Below are positions 8,470 through 18,725 of a stretch of DNA of 64,000 nt, piece by piece. A program made the position numbers and the translations under genes. A model generated the notes under the pieces. That model worked only from the letters and a program-made list of their open reading frames with translations, did no database searches and had not been told where the DNA came from. This DNA is from Alishewanella tabrizica. Lineage in GTDB: Bacteria; Pseudomonadota; Gammaproteobacteria; Enterobacterales; Alteromonadaceae. Numbering within the stretch: the first letter of the stretch is position 1; the number at the start of each line of letters is the position of its first letter. The stretch spans positions 186,001 to 250,000 of the forward strand of contig NZ_BMYR01000005.1 in NCBI RefSeq assembly GCF_014652375.1, read 5' to 3'.

Positions 8470-11400
8470 GAATGTCCTACCTTATGTTTAGCAAAGTCGG
8501 CCAGCATCTGCGTGATCAGGCCTAGTCGTTCTTTATGATCGCCTGTCGTGATGTTAAAACGCAGCTTCTGGCCACCTTCAAGTTTAAATATTTTCGCTTG
8601 TTTTTGAATCAACGAAATAATGTAACTTGGGTTAACCTGAGTTTTCTCTGCGAATTCTACCACACCGCCCTTAGTGTTGGCTTCAATCCGTTTAATGCCA
8701 AGTTGCTGTGCATGCAGTTTTAGTTGCGCTATGGCCACTAAATTTTTTGCGGCATCGGGTAATAGTCCAAAACGATCAATTAACTCGACCTGAACTTCGT
8801 CTAGTTCTAGTTCATTTTTAGCACTGGCCAGCTTTTTATAAAACGATAAACGTAAGTTCACATCTGGTATGTAATCATCTGGGAATAACGCCGGCAGTTT
8901 TAAATCCATTTCTGTTTGTTGACTCAGCATAGCGTCTAAACTGGGTTCGCGTCCTGCTTTTAACGCTTGGACGGCTTCTTCCAACATTTCCATATATAAA
9001 CTAAAACCAACAGATTCTATTTGACCGCTTTGTTCATCCCCTAGCAGTTCGCCTGCGCCACGAATTTCTAAATCGTGCGTCGCTAACGCAAAACCCGCGC
9101 CCAGATCTTCTAAACTGGCGATAGCCTCGAGCCGTTTAGCCGCATCTTTGGTTAATCGTTTCGGCGGCGGGGTTAGTAAATAGGCATACGCTTGGTGATG
9201 CGAACGGCCCACTCGGCCTCGCAATTGATGTAGCTGGGCTAAACCAAAATTATCTGCGCGATTAATAATAATGGTGTTTGCCGTGGGCACATCAATGCCA
9301 GTTTCAATAATGGTGGAACAGAGTAAGAGGTTATAGCGCTGATGATAAAATTCCGCCATGATCTGTTCGAGCTCACGTTCACGTAGCTGGCCATGCGCGA
9401 TGGCAATGTTGGCTTCAGGGATCAGCTCTAGTAAATCGGCGGCCATTTTTTCAATCGTAGCCACATCATTATGTAAAAAATACACTTGGCCACCACGTAA
9501 TATCTCTCGCATGATGGCTTCACGTAATAAGCCTTGTTCATATTCTCGTACAAAGGTTTTTACCGCTAATCGCCGTGCAGGAGGGGTAGCGATGATAGAT
9601 AAATCACGCATGCCTGACATAGACATATTGAGTGTCCGTGGAATAGGCGTAGCCGTAAGCGTTAAAATATCGATATTGGCGCGCAGCGCCTTGATTTTTT
9701 CTTTTTGTCGCACCCCAAAACGGTGTTCTTCATCAACGATAAGCAGCCCCAAATCGTGAAGTTTTATATCATCTTGTAATAACTTATGGGTGCCAATCAA
9801 AATGTCCACTTTGCCGTTTGTGACATCTTCTAATATCGCTTTTTGCGCTTTGGGACTAACAAATCGTGACAGCACCTCAACACGAACAGGCCAGTTTGCA
9901 AAGCGATCTTTAAAGTTTTCATAATGCTGCTGAGCAAGCAGTGTAGTGGGAACTAATAAAGCGACTTGTTTACCATCGTTAACGGCGATAAAGGCGGCAC
10001 GCATTGCCACTTCTGTTTTTCCAAAACCTACATCGCCACACACTAAGCGATCCATGGGTTGCGGTTGCTGCATATCCTGTAATACTGCGTTGATTGCATC
10101 CAATTGATCGGGGGTTTCTTCAAAAGGAAAGCTGTCAGCAAAGGCTGCGTAATGTTCATCATCAATTTTAAAGGCATAGCCTTGATGCGCGGCACGCTGC
10201 GCATACACATCTAGCAACTCGGCGGCCACATCCCGTACTTTTTCAGCGGCTTTGCGTCGTGCTTTTTCCCATGTATCGTTGCCGAGTTTATGCAACGGCG
10301 CGTGATCGGCATCACTGCCAGAATAACGACTTAATAAGTGTAAGGACGAAACAGGGACATAAAGTTTACTGCTACCGGCATATTCAATGGTCACAAATTC
10401 AGCGGTAATGCCGGCAGCGTCCAACACTTGAAGGCCTTGATAACGGCCGATACCATGTTGTAAATGCACGATGGGCTGGCCGATACTGAGCTCTGCAAGA
10501 TTACGAATAATCGTTTCAGAGGATACTTGCTGGCTTTGTTTGCGTCGTCGGCGCTGACTGATTTTTTGACCAAACAGCTCATTTTCACTGATCAATGCCA
10601 AGGGGGGCGTTGTGGTTATTAAGGTGCCCTGATCTAGAGCACCCACCATCACGGCAATGTCTTCATCTTGCTGTAGAAAGTGCGACAAACTGCTGGTTTG
10701 TGGTAAATGAACGGCCGATTTATGCAATAGTTGCAATAGACTTTCACGCCGACCTTCGCTTTCCACAAAGAATAATGCGCGGCCTTGCTGGGTTTTTAGC
10801 GTGGTTAAAAACTGTAATAACGATTCTAGTGGGTTTTTCAGTTGATGGTTGATGCTGATATTCGGTAATTCACCGACTGGCGCATTCTGCTGGCCTGATT
10901 TTGCCGGTAAACTGGCGCGGCTTAACTTTAGTTTCGGATAGCTTTTTAGCTTGGCAAAGAGTTCATCGGTAGCCAAGTATAATTCTTGCGGTGGCAGAAT
11001 TGGTCGCAGTAAATCAATAGCGCGATCCTGATAACGGCGCCGCAGTTCATTCCAGAATTGATCGGCACTGTGTTCGATATCACCGCAAATCATGATGTGG
11101 CAATGCGCAGGTAAGTAATCAAAAAATGTGGCGGTACTAAGCGCAAATAAGGGTAAATAATACTCTATGCCTGCGGGTAAAATGCCTTGCGAGACTTGCT
11201 GATAAAGGGATTCTTTTTCGTTACGCGCCGCAAAACGTTCACGATATCGCAGCCGAAAGCGTTCGATGGCCTCTTTGTCTGTAGGAAACTCATGTGCCGG
11301 TAATAGCGCAATCTCCGGAACGGTGTTAAGACTACGCTGCGTATCAGGATCGAATGTGCGTATGGCATCGACTTCGTCATCAAAAAAATCAATACGATAG

Positions 11401-11960
11401 GGCACTGTGGCGCCCATCGGATATAAGTCGAGTAACGAGCCTCGTACGGAGAACTCGCCGTGTTCCATCACTTGGTCTACATGCCGATAGCCCACAGCAG
11501 CAAGTTGCTGCTTTAATGCGGTAAGATCGGTTTGTTGTTTAGCGGCCACAATAAAACTGTGTTGCTCCAAATGTTCGCGGCCCGCGATTTTCAGTAACAG
11601 TGTGCTAACCGGCACAATCACCAAGGCTTTTTTTAGCCGAGGTAATTGATATAAGGTGGTTAGGCGCTGCGAAATAATGTCTTGATGTGGCGAAAAGCTA
11701 TCATAAGGTAAGGTTTCCCAATCGGGTAGCGTTAGCACAGGACATTGCTGTGGATCGATAAACACGGCCAGCTCTTGTTCAAGTCGCATGGCGGCGGGAG
11801 TATCTTGCACAATTAACACCGAGACACCTTGCTGTTGAGCCAGATAACTGGCAATCGCTAACGGTAAGGCAGCGCCTGTTAATTGTCCCCAAGCTTGTTG
11901 ATCGTAAAGACCATTGTCAGATGCCTGTAAACGCGGTATTACTGGAAAAACACTCATCAA
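8466..11960 (-). CDS. mfd: Transcription-repair coupling factor Mfd
   Basis: An ATP-driven DNA translocase of 1164 residues that removes RNA polymerase stalled at lesions and recruits UvrA. In order: UvrB-like N-terminal module with DWETLPYDSFSPH, an RNA-polymerase-binding (CarD/RID) segment around residues 480-580 with GIGRYQGL, the RecG-like helicase core with Walker A GDVGFGKTE near 640 and DEEH near 740, the motif ETGIDVPTANTIII, and a C-terminal TRCF domain that masks the UvrA-binding surface. Length is normal. It is the first gene of a mfd-csiV pair. Confidence 0.97.
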   Translation of the reverse strand: MMSVFPVIPRLQASDNGLYDQQAWGQLTGAALPLAIASYLAQQQGVSVLIVQDTPAAMRLEQELAVFIDPQQCPVLTLPDWETLPYDSFSPHQDIISQRLTTLYQLPRLKKALVIVPVSTLLLKIAGREHLEQHSFIVAAKQQTDLTALKQQLAAVGYRHVDQVMEHGEFSVRGSLLDLYPMGATVPYRIDFFDDEVDAIRTFDPDTQRSLNTVPEIALLPAHEFPTDKEAIERFRLRYRERFAARNEKESLYQQVSQGILPAGIEYYLPLFALSTATFFDYLPAHCHIMICGDIEHSADQFWNELRRRYQDRAIDLLRPILPPQELYLATDELFAKLKSYPKLKLSRASLPAKSGQQNAPVGELPNISINHQLKNPLESLLQFLTTLKTQQGRALFFVESEGRRESLLQLLHKSAVHLPQTSSLSHFLQQDEDIAVMVGALDQGTLITTTPPLALISENELFGQKISQRRRRKQSQQVSSETIIRNLAELSIGQPIVHLQHGIGRYQGLQVLDAAGITAEFVTIEYAGSSKLYVPVSSLHLLSRYSGSDADHAPLHKLGNDTWEKARRKAAEKVRDVAAELLDVYAQRAAHQGYAFKIDDEHYAAFADSFPFEETPDQLDAINAVLQDMQQPQPMDRLVCGDVGFGKTEVAMRAAFIAVNDGKQVALLVPTTLLAQQHYENFKDRFANWPVRVEVLSRFVSPKAQKAILEDVTNGKVDILIGTHKLLQDDIKLHDLGLLIVDEEHRFGVRQKEKIKALRANIDILTLTATPIPRTLNMSMSGMRDLSIIATPPARRLAVKTFVREYEQGLLREAIMREILRGGQVYFLHNDVATIEKMAADLLELIPEANIAIAHGQLRERELEQIMAEFYHQRYNLLLCSTIIETGIDVPTANTIIINRADNFGLAQLHQLRGRVGRSHHQAYAYLLTPPPKRLTKDAAKRLEAIASLEDLGAGFALATHDLEIRGAGELLGDEQSGQIESVGFSLYMEMLEEAVQALKAGREPSLDAMLSQQTEMDLKLPALFPDDYIPDVNLRLSFYKKLASAKNELELDEVQVELIDRFGLLPDAAKNLVAIAQLKLHAQQLGIKRIEANTKGGVVEFAEKTQVNPSYIISLIQKQAKIFKLEGGQKLRFNITTGDHKERLGLITQMLADFAKHKVGHS

Positions 11961-12013
11961 AATTTTAAATCCGTATGCAAAAAAGCCTGTTACAGCGAAA
12001 GACGTGATCTGGT

Positions 12014-12592
12014 TTAGCGTTGCTCTGCTTTTAATTTCAGTTGTCGAGCTTGTTGTTGCAGACTACTACGCACCAGTAATTCACGATCTTCTTCTCTCAT
12101 TTGTCGAAATACGACCTTAACTAAATAACCCGTAGTATGTGGTTCCGAGCTTAACACTTGGCCAAAACAAAATACGGCGCCGGCATTGTCAGCTAAAAAT
12201 AATTTTACCTCAACAACTTGCAGCGGAGTAAAGGGGATACTGGCAAGAAAGGTCATGCCGGCTCCCCCATAGCTAAGGGTTACAAAGCGGTTTTCAGCTG
12301 CATCTTGCTGACGCAACACGTAATGTAGCAATAGATCGAGTTTTTTGGCTTGATGTTGTAAGTAATTAGCAAGCTCTTCGGCTAAATCTCCCACGCGTTG
12401 TAACGAACGCAAGGCGTTTAAATTTAATTGCCCTACATTGCCGGCAAGCAAAAAGGGTTCCGGTATACTGGCCAGAAATTCGGCAGCTGTCGGTAAGCTA
12501 CCGTCTTTCGCGACTACGTTTGTGACAATAGCGTGCTCAACTTTGAAATACTGCTGAAAGTCTGCGGCTAACTCGTCCAGTTCAGAATGCAT
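12014..12592 (-). CDS. PilZ-like domain protein
   Basis: A 192-residue soluble protein. An N-terminal helical half is followed, from about residue 100, by a beta-rich half (FVTLSYGGAGMTFLASIPF, then VVEVKLFLADNAG and GYLVKVVF) that resembles a PilZ barrel and ends in a charged helix. Proteins of this kind are found next to mfd/lolC in related genera. The c-di-GMP-binding RxxxR motif expected before the barrel is not clear, so ligand binding is doubtful. The gene is divergent from lolC (106 bases between starts) and followed by mfd on the same strand after 53 bases. Confidence 0.55.
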   Translation of the reverse strand: MHSELDELAADFQQYFKVEHAIVTNVVAKDGSLPTAAEFLASIPEPFLLAGNVGQLNLNALRSLQRVGDLAEELANYLQHQAKKLDLLLHYVLRQQDAAENRFVTLSYGGAGMTFLASIPFTPLQVVEVKLFLADNAGAVFCFGQVLSSEPHTTGYLVKVVFRQMREEDRELLVRSSLQQQARQLKLKAEQR

Positions 12593-12698
12593 TGCTCACC
12601 CCCGGCTGACGCTTGTTATTGTGCTGAATAATCACTATTATCGGCACCACTTTAGCGCTAATTTATCATCTAACTTGGGTAAAGTCCTGAAAATTAAC

Positions 12699-13898
12699 AT
12701 GCAGCTACCAGTCAGTTTATTCATTGGCTTACGTTATAGCCAAAGCCGTAAAGGTAATGCCTTTATCTCATTTATCACCCTTTTTTCTATGGCTGGCATT
12801 TTGTTAGGCGTGATGGCGCTGACTATTGTTAGCTCGGTGATGAATGGCTTTGAAGCGGACTTAAAAAAACGTATTTTAGGCGTGGTCCCGCATCTTGTGG
12901 TTCAAAGCAGCGCTGCCGATCAACCTTGGCAGGCTAAATTACGGCAACATAGCGTTGTGCAAGATATTACCCCTTTTCTGCAAACCGAAGCTTTAGTGCA
13001 GTCGTCACGTCAGTTAACTGCGGTGATGTTACAAGGCTTAGATCCCGCGGCATTACCTGAGTTTTTACAGCAATCCTTAATTTTAGGCCGTTGGCAATCG
13101 CTAAGCGAGCAACGTTTTACCGTGATGTTAGGACGAGGGTTAGCGGAAGAGCTTGAGGTGCATGTAGGACAACAAGTCCGTATTTTACTGGCGCAAGGCG
13201 GCAGCTACAGCCCATTGGGGTGGATGCCCAGACAGCGTTTGTTCACCGTTGCTGGGATTATTGACACGGGCTCTGAAATTGATCAGGTAATTATGGTTAC
13301 CGCACAACAGGATCTGGCCCGATTACTGCCCGCAAAGGAACGAACAGTGGCTTGGCGTGTGAGTTTAGCCGAGCCTTTTCAAGCGCCAATTTTAGCGGCT
13401 GAATTGGCGGCTGATCCCAGCGTTACACAGGTTCAAGATTGGCGACAAAGCCATGGAAAATTGTTTGCAGCAGTGGCGATGGAAAAAGCCATGATGTGGC
13501 TAATGTTATTATTAATTGTCGCGGTGGCCGCGTTTAATATTGTGTCTGCTTTAGTCATGATGGTGACAGAAAAACAAGCTGAAGTGGCCATTTTAAAAAC
13601 GCAAGGTATGACCGATGGCGCTTTGTTTCGCGTTTTTGCCTTTCAAGGGTTAGTGAATGGCGTTTTTGGGGCCATTTTGGGTGTCGCTGTTGGTGTCGTG
13701 GCGAGTTGGCAACTCAATAATATTATTGCATTGTTTGGCTTACAGGTGGCTGGGGGAATTCAATTGCCTGTGGTTATGGATGTGTCACAAATTATCAGTA
13801 TTTTTGTTTCTGCCATCAGTCTCACGTTACTTGCGGTGCTTTATCCCGCCTGGCGTGCGGTGAAAATTAATCCTGCGGAAGTATTGCGTGATGAATAA
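12699..13898 (+). CDS. lolC: Lipoprotein-releasing ABC transporter permease LolC
   Basis: Inner-membrane subunit of LolCDE, which extracts outer-membrane lipoproteins and hands them to LolA. It has one membrane helix near the N terminus ([20 protein letters not shown]), a large periplasmic domain, then three helices in the C-terminal FtsX-like half. The [17 protein letters not shown] block is a LolC/E hallmark. The frame is open from 12621, but the ATG at 12699 starts the normal family N terminus ([13 protein letters not shown]). It overlaps lolD by 11 bases, so lolCDE is one operon. Confidence 0.93.
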   Translation: MQLPVSLFIGLRYSQSRKGNAFISFITLFSMAGILLGVMALTIVSSVMNGFEADLKKRILGVVPHLVVQSSAADQPWQAKLRQHSVVQDITPFLQTEALVQSSRQLTAVMLQGLDPAALPEFLQQSLILGRWQSLSEQRFTVMLGRGLAEELEVHVGQQVRILLAQGGSYSPLGWMPRQRLFTVAGIIDTGSEIDQVIMVTAQQDLARLLPAKERTVAWRVSLAEPFQAPILAAELAADPSVTQVQDWRQSHGKLFAAVAMEKAMMWLMLLLIVAVAAFNIVSALVMMVTEKQAEVAILKTQGMTDGALFRVFAFQGLVNGVFGAILGVAVGVVASWQLNNIIALFGLQVAGGIQLPVVMDVSQIISIFVSAISLTLLAVLYPAWRAVKINPAEVLRDE

Positions 13899-14571
13899 TG
13901 TATTAGAAGCTCGTCAAATCTGTAAAAGCTATCGTGATGGACAACATGTCACAGAGGTTTTAAAAAACGTTAATTTGACAGTAGCGGCTGGCAAGATGAT
14001 TGCTATTGTTGGCAGTTCAGGTTCGGGCAAAAGCACCTTATTACATATTTTAGGGACTTTGGATGCGCCTGATCAGGGCGATGTGACGCTTGCCGGACAC
14101 GCGGTATCCCGCTTATCAAACGCTGCAAAGGCGCGGCTGCGAAATGAAAAATTAGGGTTTATTTATCAGTTTCATCATTTGTTGATGGATTTTACTGCCG
14201 TTGAGAATGTTGCTATGCCTTTGATGATTAGAGGCATTGCTGGCAAATACGCGCAGCAACAGGCCGCCGAATTGCTGACGCGGGTAGGGCTTGGGCACAG
14301 GCTTACCCATAAACCCTCTGAATTAAGTGGTGGCGAGCGACAACGTGTGGCGATTGCGCGGGCGCTTGTTACAAAACCCGCTCTCGTGTTAGCCGATGAA
14401 CCTACAGGGAACTTGGATCTTCATACCGCGGAATCCATTTATCAATTGTTGCGTGAACTTAATCGCGAATTGGCCACCAGTTTTGTTGTGGTTACGCATG
14501 ATCGGGTGCTGGCCGCGCGCTTAGATCAGCAATATGCCATGGTAGAGGGGCATTTGGGGCCCTTGGTATGA
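13888..14571 (+). CDS. lolD: Lipoprotein-releasing ABC transporter ATPase LolD
   Basis: ATPase of the LolCDE complex, 227 residues. Walker A is GSSGSGKST, the Q-loop is in FIYQFHHLL, the signature is LSGGERQR, Walker B is [12 protein letters not shown], and the switch His lies in VVTHD. The YQFHHLL and GNLD wording is typical of the LolD/MacB class. The start is GTG at 13888 or ATG at 13891, both inside the end of lolC; the two give almost the same protein. Its stop overlaps the lolE start (ATGA). Confidence 0.96.
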   Translation: MMNNVLEARQICKSYRDGQHVTEVLKNVNLTVAAGKMIAIVGSSGSGKSTLLHILGTLDAPDQGDVTLAGHAVSRLSNAAKARLRNEKLGFIYQFHHLLMDFTAVENVAMPLMIRGIAGKYAQQQAAELLTRVGLGHRLTHKPSELSGGERQRVAIARALVTKPALVLADEPTGNLDLHTAESIYQLLRELNRELATSFVVVTHDRVLAARLDQQYAMVEGHLGPLV

Positions 14572-15806
14572 ATAAACTGGTTTGGCAATTAGCACGACGT
14601 TATCGTTCTACACGGCATACGAGTGGATTTATCCGCTTTATCTCGGCATCGTCAACGCTGGGAATTGGGCTTGGTGTTGCGATTTTAATTTTAGCGTTGT
14701 CGGTAATGAATGGTTTTGAGCTGGCGTTAAAACAACGTTTATTAGCGGTGATCCCCCATGTTGAACTTGAGGCGGTGGAGCATCGCTTGCAGGGGTGGCC
14801 AGCAAAAGTGGACACCTTGGGTAAGGTTGAAGGGGTAACGGCCGCCGCCCCTTATATCAAAGCAAATGGCATGTTACGCCGAGGCAGTGAGGTAAAAGCC
14901 GTTCAGATCAGGGGCATTGCCCTCGATTATGAGCGGCAACTTAGTGATTTTACGAACTTCGTTACAAGTGGCAGTGTGGCACAACTCACTTCGGAGCAGT
15001 TGGTGCTAGGCTCGGGCGTTGCAGAGACGCTTAATGTTGTGGTCGGCGATACAATTCAGCTTATGCTGCCGCGATTTACTGATGATGGCAGCTTGGCCAG
15101 TTATTCTACGCGGGTTTTAACCGTTTCTGCGATTATTGCCGTGGGTGGTCAAATGGATTACAGCCAAGTGTGGCTGGATATTGATGCTTTGGCGCGTTTT
15201 TTGGAAATGCCTGCGGGTTCAGTGCAAGGCTTGGCCTTTCGGATCCAAGACATTTTTGCCGCGCCGGTCATGGCGAGAGTGTTAGGCCAACAATCTGAAG
15301 ACTATGTCTATATGCTCGATTGGTTTCGCACCCAAGGCCACGTTTATCAGGATATTCAAATGGTCAGGGCTATTTTGTATCTGGTGTTAGCGCTGGTGAT
15401 TGCCGTAGCGTGTTTTAATATTGTGGCAACGTTAGTCATGGCCGTTCGAGAAAAGGAATCCGATATTGCCATTTTGTTGACGATGGGCATGCCTCCGGCG
15501 GCGTTGATTAAAACCTTTATGTTGCTAGGCTGGTTAAATGGTGTAGTAGGAACACTTGGCGGGGCGGTTGTCGGCGTGCTATTAGCCCGTTATATCGAAC
15601 CTATATTTGCGTTTATTACCCAGATACTTGGCCGTTCTTTATTGGATCCAAGCATCTATTTCATTGATTTTGTGCCTTCTAGCTTAGTCTGGCAAGATGT
15701 GTTTATCACGGTAGGCTTAGCGCTTGGTTTGAGCTTGTTATCAACATTGTATCCGGCCTTTAGAGCCAGTCGGGTGGACCCTGCACGAGTACTAGGCCAG
15801 CGTTAA
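14568..15806 (+). CDS. lolE: Lipoprotein-releasing ABC transporter permease LolE
   Basis: Second permease of LolCDE, 412 residues. It has the same plan as LolC: N-terminal helix ([20 protein letters not shown]), a periplasmic domain of about 200 residues, and three C-terminal helices ending with [16 protein letters not shown]. It differs from LolC throughout, as expected for the heteromeric complex. It overlaps lolD by four bases. Downstream is a weak 6-bp hairpin (15807-15821) and another at 15880-15895, before a convergent gene. Confidence 0.93.
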   Translation: MNKLVWQLARRYRSTRHTSGFIRFISASSTLGIGLGVAILILALSVMNGFELALKQRLLAVIPHVELEAVEHRLQGWPAKVDTLGKVEGVTAAAPYIKANGMLRRGSEVKAVQIRGIALDYERQLSDFTNFVTSGSVAQLTSEQLVLGSGVAETLNVVVGDTIQLMLPRFTDDGSLASYSTRVLTVSAIIAVGGQMDYSQVWLDIDALARFLEMPAGSVQGLAFRIQDIFAAPVMARVLGQQSEDYVYMLDWFRTQGHVYQDIQMVRAILYLVLALVIAVACFNIVATLVMAVREKESDIAILLTMGMPPAALIKTFMLLGWLNGVVGTLGGAVVGVLLARYIEPIFAFITQILGRSLLDPSIYFIDFVPSSLVWQDVFITVGLALGLSLLSTLYPAFRASRVDPARVLGQR

Positions 15807-15879
15807 AGGTGTTTGACACCTATTATTTGTATCGCACATCACCCTTTATTACGGATTTTACGGATACTGTTTTAACTCT

Positions 15880-15895
15880 CCCCTTAGTTAAGGGG
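15880..15895. terminator. Weak hairpin between convergent lolE and DUF2062 genes
   Basis: A 7-bp inverted repeat (CCCCTTA and its complement) with a 2-base centre lies between the two convergent stops. There is no clear T run on either side. It may help to end either transcript, but the evidence is slight. Confidence 0.25.
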
Positions 15896-15900
15896 TAGAT

Positions 15901-16443
15901 TCATTTAGGGGGAGATTGCGCGCGCCGTTGCTTGTATTTTATATAGCGCGCTAATTTTTCTTTGCGAATAGACAAGCGCCATAACCAATCTATGGCGAAA
16001 TACCCAACGATACTTGCCGTTATACCCATCAACAAACACCCAGTGATTAACGGTTTACCAATGGTTTTCATACTGTGAAATAACCATTCAAAACTTGCTT
16101 CAAACAAAAATGGCTCGGGAGGCGCTTTTAGCACAACGGTACCGATTAAGTAACATAAATAAAACATAACCGGCATGGTGAGCGGGTTTGAGATCCAGAC
16201 TAGGGCTACCGATAACGGGAGATTGACACGAAAAGGAACGGCCATTAACGCCGAAAAAACCATCTGAAAAGGCAGAGGCATCCACGCCCAAAACAGACCT
16301 ACAGCAAAAGCACCGCGCGCGGAACGACGATTTAAATGCCATAAATTACCATCATGCAACAAGGTACCAAACAGATTTAATATACGCATCTGCTTGATTT
16401 TTTGTGGAGATGGTAAATATTTCTTAATAGTCTTCTTTGGCAT
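15901..16443 (-). CDS. DUF2062 domain membrane protein
   Basis: A 180-residue inner-membrane protein of the DUF2062 family. After a basic N terminus it has GAFAVGLFWAWMPLPFQM, then a hairpin helix pair with ALVWISNPLTMPVMFYLCYLIG (about residues 80-105), and a last membrane helix near 137-155. The conserved NPLTMP motif is typical. Function is unknown; relatives often sit beside comEC and msbA. The gene is divergent from the comEC homologue with only 25 bases between starts, so their promoters must overlap each other's coding regions or 5' ends. Confidence 0.8.
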   Translation of the reverse strand: MPKKTIKKYLPSPQKIKQMRILNLFGTLLHDGNLWHLNRRSARGAFAVGLFWAWMPLPFQMVFSALMAVPFRVNLPLSVALVWISNPLTMPVMFYLCYLIGTVVLKAPPEPFLFEASFEWLFHSMKTIGKPLITGCLLMGITASIVGYFAIDWLWRLSIRKEKLARYIKYKQRRAQSPPK

Positions 16444-16468
16444 TACAACCTATTAACGAAATAATAAT

Positions 16469-18664
16469 ATGCAAACATTTTGTACAGGTGTTATTGCGGG
16501 ATGCCTGTTGTCGTTGTTGTTACCTGCGCTGCCACCGTTCTTTTTACTGATCGCGGCGGGTGCAGTGGCACTGAGTTTTCTCTGTAAACAGTATTTTATT
16601 GCCGGAGTCAGTGTCTTTATACTTATTTGGCTTGGACAACTACAACATTACCAGCATGCTCAAACTGCACTTTTTGCTAGCACACAGCAATATTATGATG
16701 TGCGAATTGTAGCGCAACGACGCTTGGATGAACAGGCTGTTTTGCTGCATTTAATTATACGGCAAGGTGAAGCACAGGGGTATCAATTGCATGTGCATTG
16801 GCGAGATGCACCGGCTACTGCAGTAGGACAGCATTGGCGCTTAGCTCTGCGCTTACGCCCGGTGTCCGGTCACCGTAATCCACACCAACGATCACGAGAA
16901 ACACAGGCATTGCTGCAGGGGGTGCTGGCAGAAGGTTATGTTGATCCAAATATGCCTTCGATATTACTGCATCATGCTGCCCCAATGAGGCAGCGCATCA
17001 TCTCCCAATTAGCAGGATGGACACACGGCCTAAGTAGTGCGCCTTTGCTAATGGCTTTGACGGTAGGTGAGCGTGCGTTTAGTCCAGATTTATGGCTTGG
17101 GATACAACACAGTGGGCTTGGGCACATTCTAACGATTTCTGGATTACATATTGGCTTAGTGTTTGGTTGGGGTTATGCAATAAGTAAAATCTTACTGTCA
17201 CGAACTGCATTGCCGCAGCGCGAGGTATGGCAATTATGTTCTGCCTTAGTGCTGGCATTGTTGTACGCGTGGTTGGCCGGTTTTGCCATCCCAACGTTAA
17301 GAGCCGCCGCAGCATTATTGCTTGTATTAGGGAGCAGAGTGTTACTTCGGCCTTTACAAGGACGATACGCATGGCAGCTATTGGTGGCCGTATTGTTGCT
17401 AATAAACCCTTTTTGGGCGTTAAGTTATAGCTTTTGGCTCTCGGTACTTGCCGTGGGGATCATTATTTTTTTGGCGTGGTGGTTACCTGCAATGCCCAAT
17501 GGGATCTGGGCAAAGTTACGTTATTTTTGTCTTTTTCATCTGGTATTAACGTCATTAATGTCTTTGATTGGTGCTGCATTTTTTGGTGGTATCAGCATGC
17601 TGGCTTGGTTGTCTAATTTGCTCTTTGTCACTTGGTGCAGTTTAGTTGCGATACCGGTATTGTTGATTACCTTGTGTTGGAGTCTCGTGGGACTGCCGCT
17701 GGCGCATTTTGGCTGGCAATTAGCGGATATGTTATTTCGCCCGCTGTATCGTTGGTTGGTTTGGAGTGCTGAGCAACCTGTGTGGTGGACAGTGCCTGAA
17801 TTGAATCATGCTGTTGTCTTATTGTTGGCACTGGCTGTTTTAATCTATATCGCGCTGCGGCAAACGGGGCCCCCTGCGTTTATGCTCTTTGCAACGTTAA
17901 TTATCGCGTTTTATATTCCCCGACAGGTGCAATCGCGCATTATCTTATTAGACAGTGGTCAAAGTACGGTTTTGCTGGCGCAACAGGCCGGCCATACGTG
18001 GCTGTATCTGGATGCCAATCCTGCACAACTGGAACAGCTTGTGCGGTATCATCTTTTACCCCAATTACGCGTTCAGCGAATTCACGCATTAGGCCCCGTT
18101 ATTATTCCTAAAGTCGATCCCGATATGCTCCCGGCTTTAACGCTATTATCTGGGCGCTATCCAGACATACGTTTTTATACCACCACCCCAATTACGGAAA
18201 ACAGTTATGCATGTCAGCAAATTGTAGCTGATTTCCCGCTATTACCGTTTACACATTGGCCGCTTGCTACTGCCGATCCTTGTGTACTAAGTACAGATTT
18301 TGCAGGATGGCAGGTGTTGTTACCAGGTCGTTTGACACGCACGAGTGAACAGCAATTGTTAGCGTCTTATCCGTATCTTCAGGCTGATTTTTATTTATTG
18401 GCGGATTATGGACGTGCCAGTGCCAATTCATTGCCTTGGTTAGCGCATTTAGCCCCCGTGACACTGTTGCTCAGCGCAAATCAGCAGGGAGCACATCAGT
18501 ATCCGCTTCGTGCTGTGCAGCAACGTATCGATTTATTGAATTTGCCGCTTTATCATACCGGTCAGCAGGGGGCCATAACACTTACCTTTACCGAAAAATC
18601 GTTTAAAATTCTAGCAGAACGTTCTCAATCTGATCTACGCTGGTTAGAAAAGCCTGCAGAATAG
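16469..18664 (+). CDS. comEC: ComEC/Rec2-family DNA internalisation protein, MBL domain degenerate
   Basis: A 731-residue polytopic inner-membrane protein. The family imports single-stranded DNA in transformation. It has a DUF4131-like N terminus, the competence domain with HILTISGLHIGLVFGWGY near residue 215-235 and many helices to about residue 485. The C-terminal metallo-beta-lactamase-like domain is recognisable (ILLDSGQ, then VLLPGRLTRTSEQQLL) but lacks metal ligands: where active homologues have an SH-x-D-x-DH motif this has IHALGPVIIPKVDPD (from residue 538), and HHGS is replaced by ADYGRAS. So the channel may be kept while hydrolase activity is lost. The start ATG has no good Shine-Dalgarno. 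It sits just upstream of msbA, as in E. coli ycaI-msbA. Confidence 0.85.
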   Translation: MQTFCTGVIAGCLLSLLLPALPPFFLLIAAGAVALSFLCKQYFIAGVSVFILIWLGQLQHYQHAQTALFASTQQYYDVRIVAQRRLDEQAVLLHLIIRQGEAQGYQLHVHWRDAPATAVGQHWRLALRLRPVSGHRNPHQRSRETQALLQGVLAEGYVDPNMPSILLHHAAPMRQRIISQLAGWTHGLSSAPLLMALTVGERAFSPDLWLGIQHSGLGHILTISGLHIGLVFGWGYAISKILLSRTALPQREVWQLCSALVLALLYAWLAGFAIPTLRAAAALLLVLGSRVLLRPLQGRYAWQLLVAVLLLINPFWALSYSFWLSVLAVGIIIFLAWWLPAMPNGIWAKLRYFCLFHLVLTSLMSLIGAAFFGGISMLAWLSNLLFVTWCSLVAIPVLLITLCWSLVGLPLAHFGWQLADMLFRPLYRWLVWSAEQPVWWTVPELNHAVVLLLALAVLIYIALRQTGPPAFMLFATLIIAFYIPRQVQSRIILLDSGQSTVLLAQQAGHTWLYLDANPAQLEQLVRYHLLPQLRVQRIHALGPVIIPKVDPDMLPALTLLSGRYPDIRFYTTTPITENSYACQQIVADFPLLPFTHWPLATADPCVLSTDFAGWQVLLPGRLTRTSEQQLLASYPYLQADFYLLADYGRASANSLPWLAHLAPVTLLLSANQQGAHQYPLRAVQQRIDLLNLPLYHTGQQGAITLTFTEKSFKILAERSQSDLRWLEKPAE

Positions 18665-18725
18665 CTGAAACCTTGGCAACAACACGCTAGAATAGCCAAG
18701 ATAATGTATAAAAAAGGTTTTTACT

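Noticed and set aside
18671-18700. CTTGGC/GCCAAG inverted repeat between comEC and msbA
   Set aside because: Short arms with a 17-base centre and no T run; likely chance.
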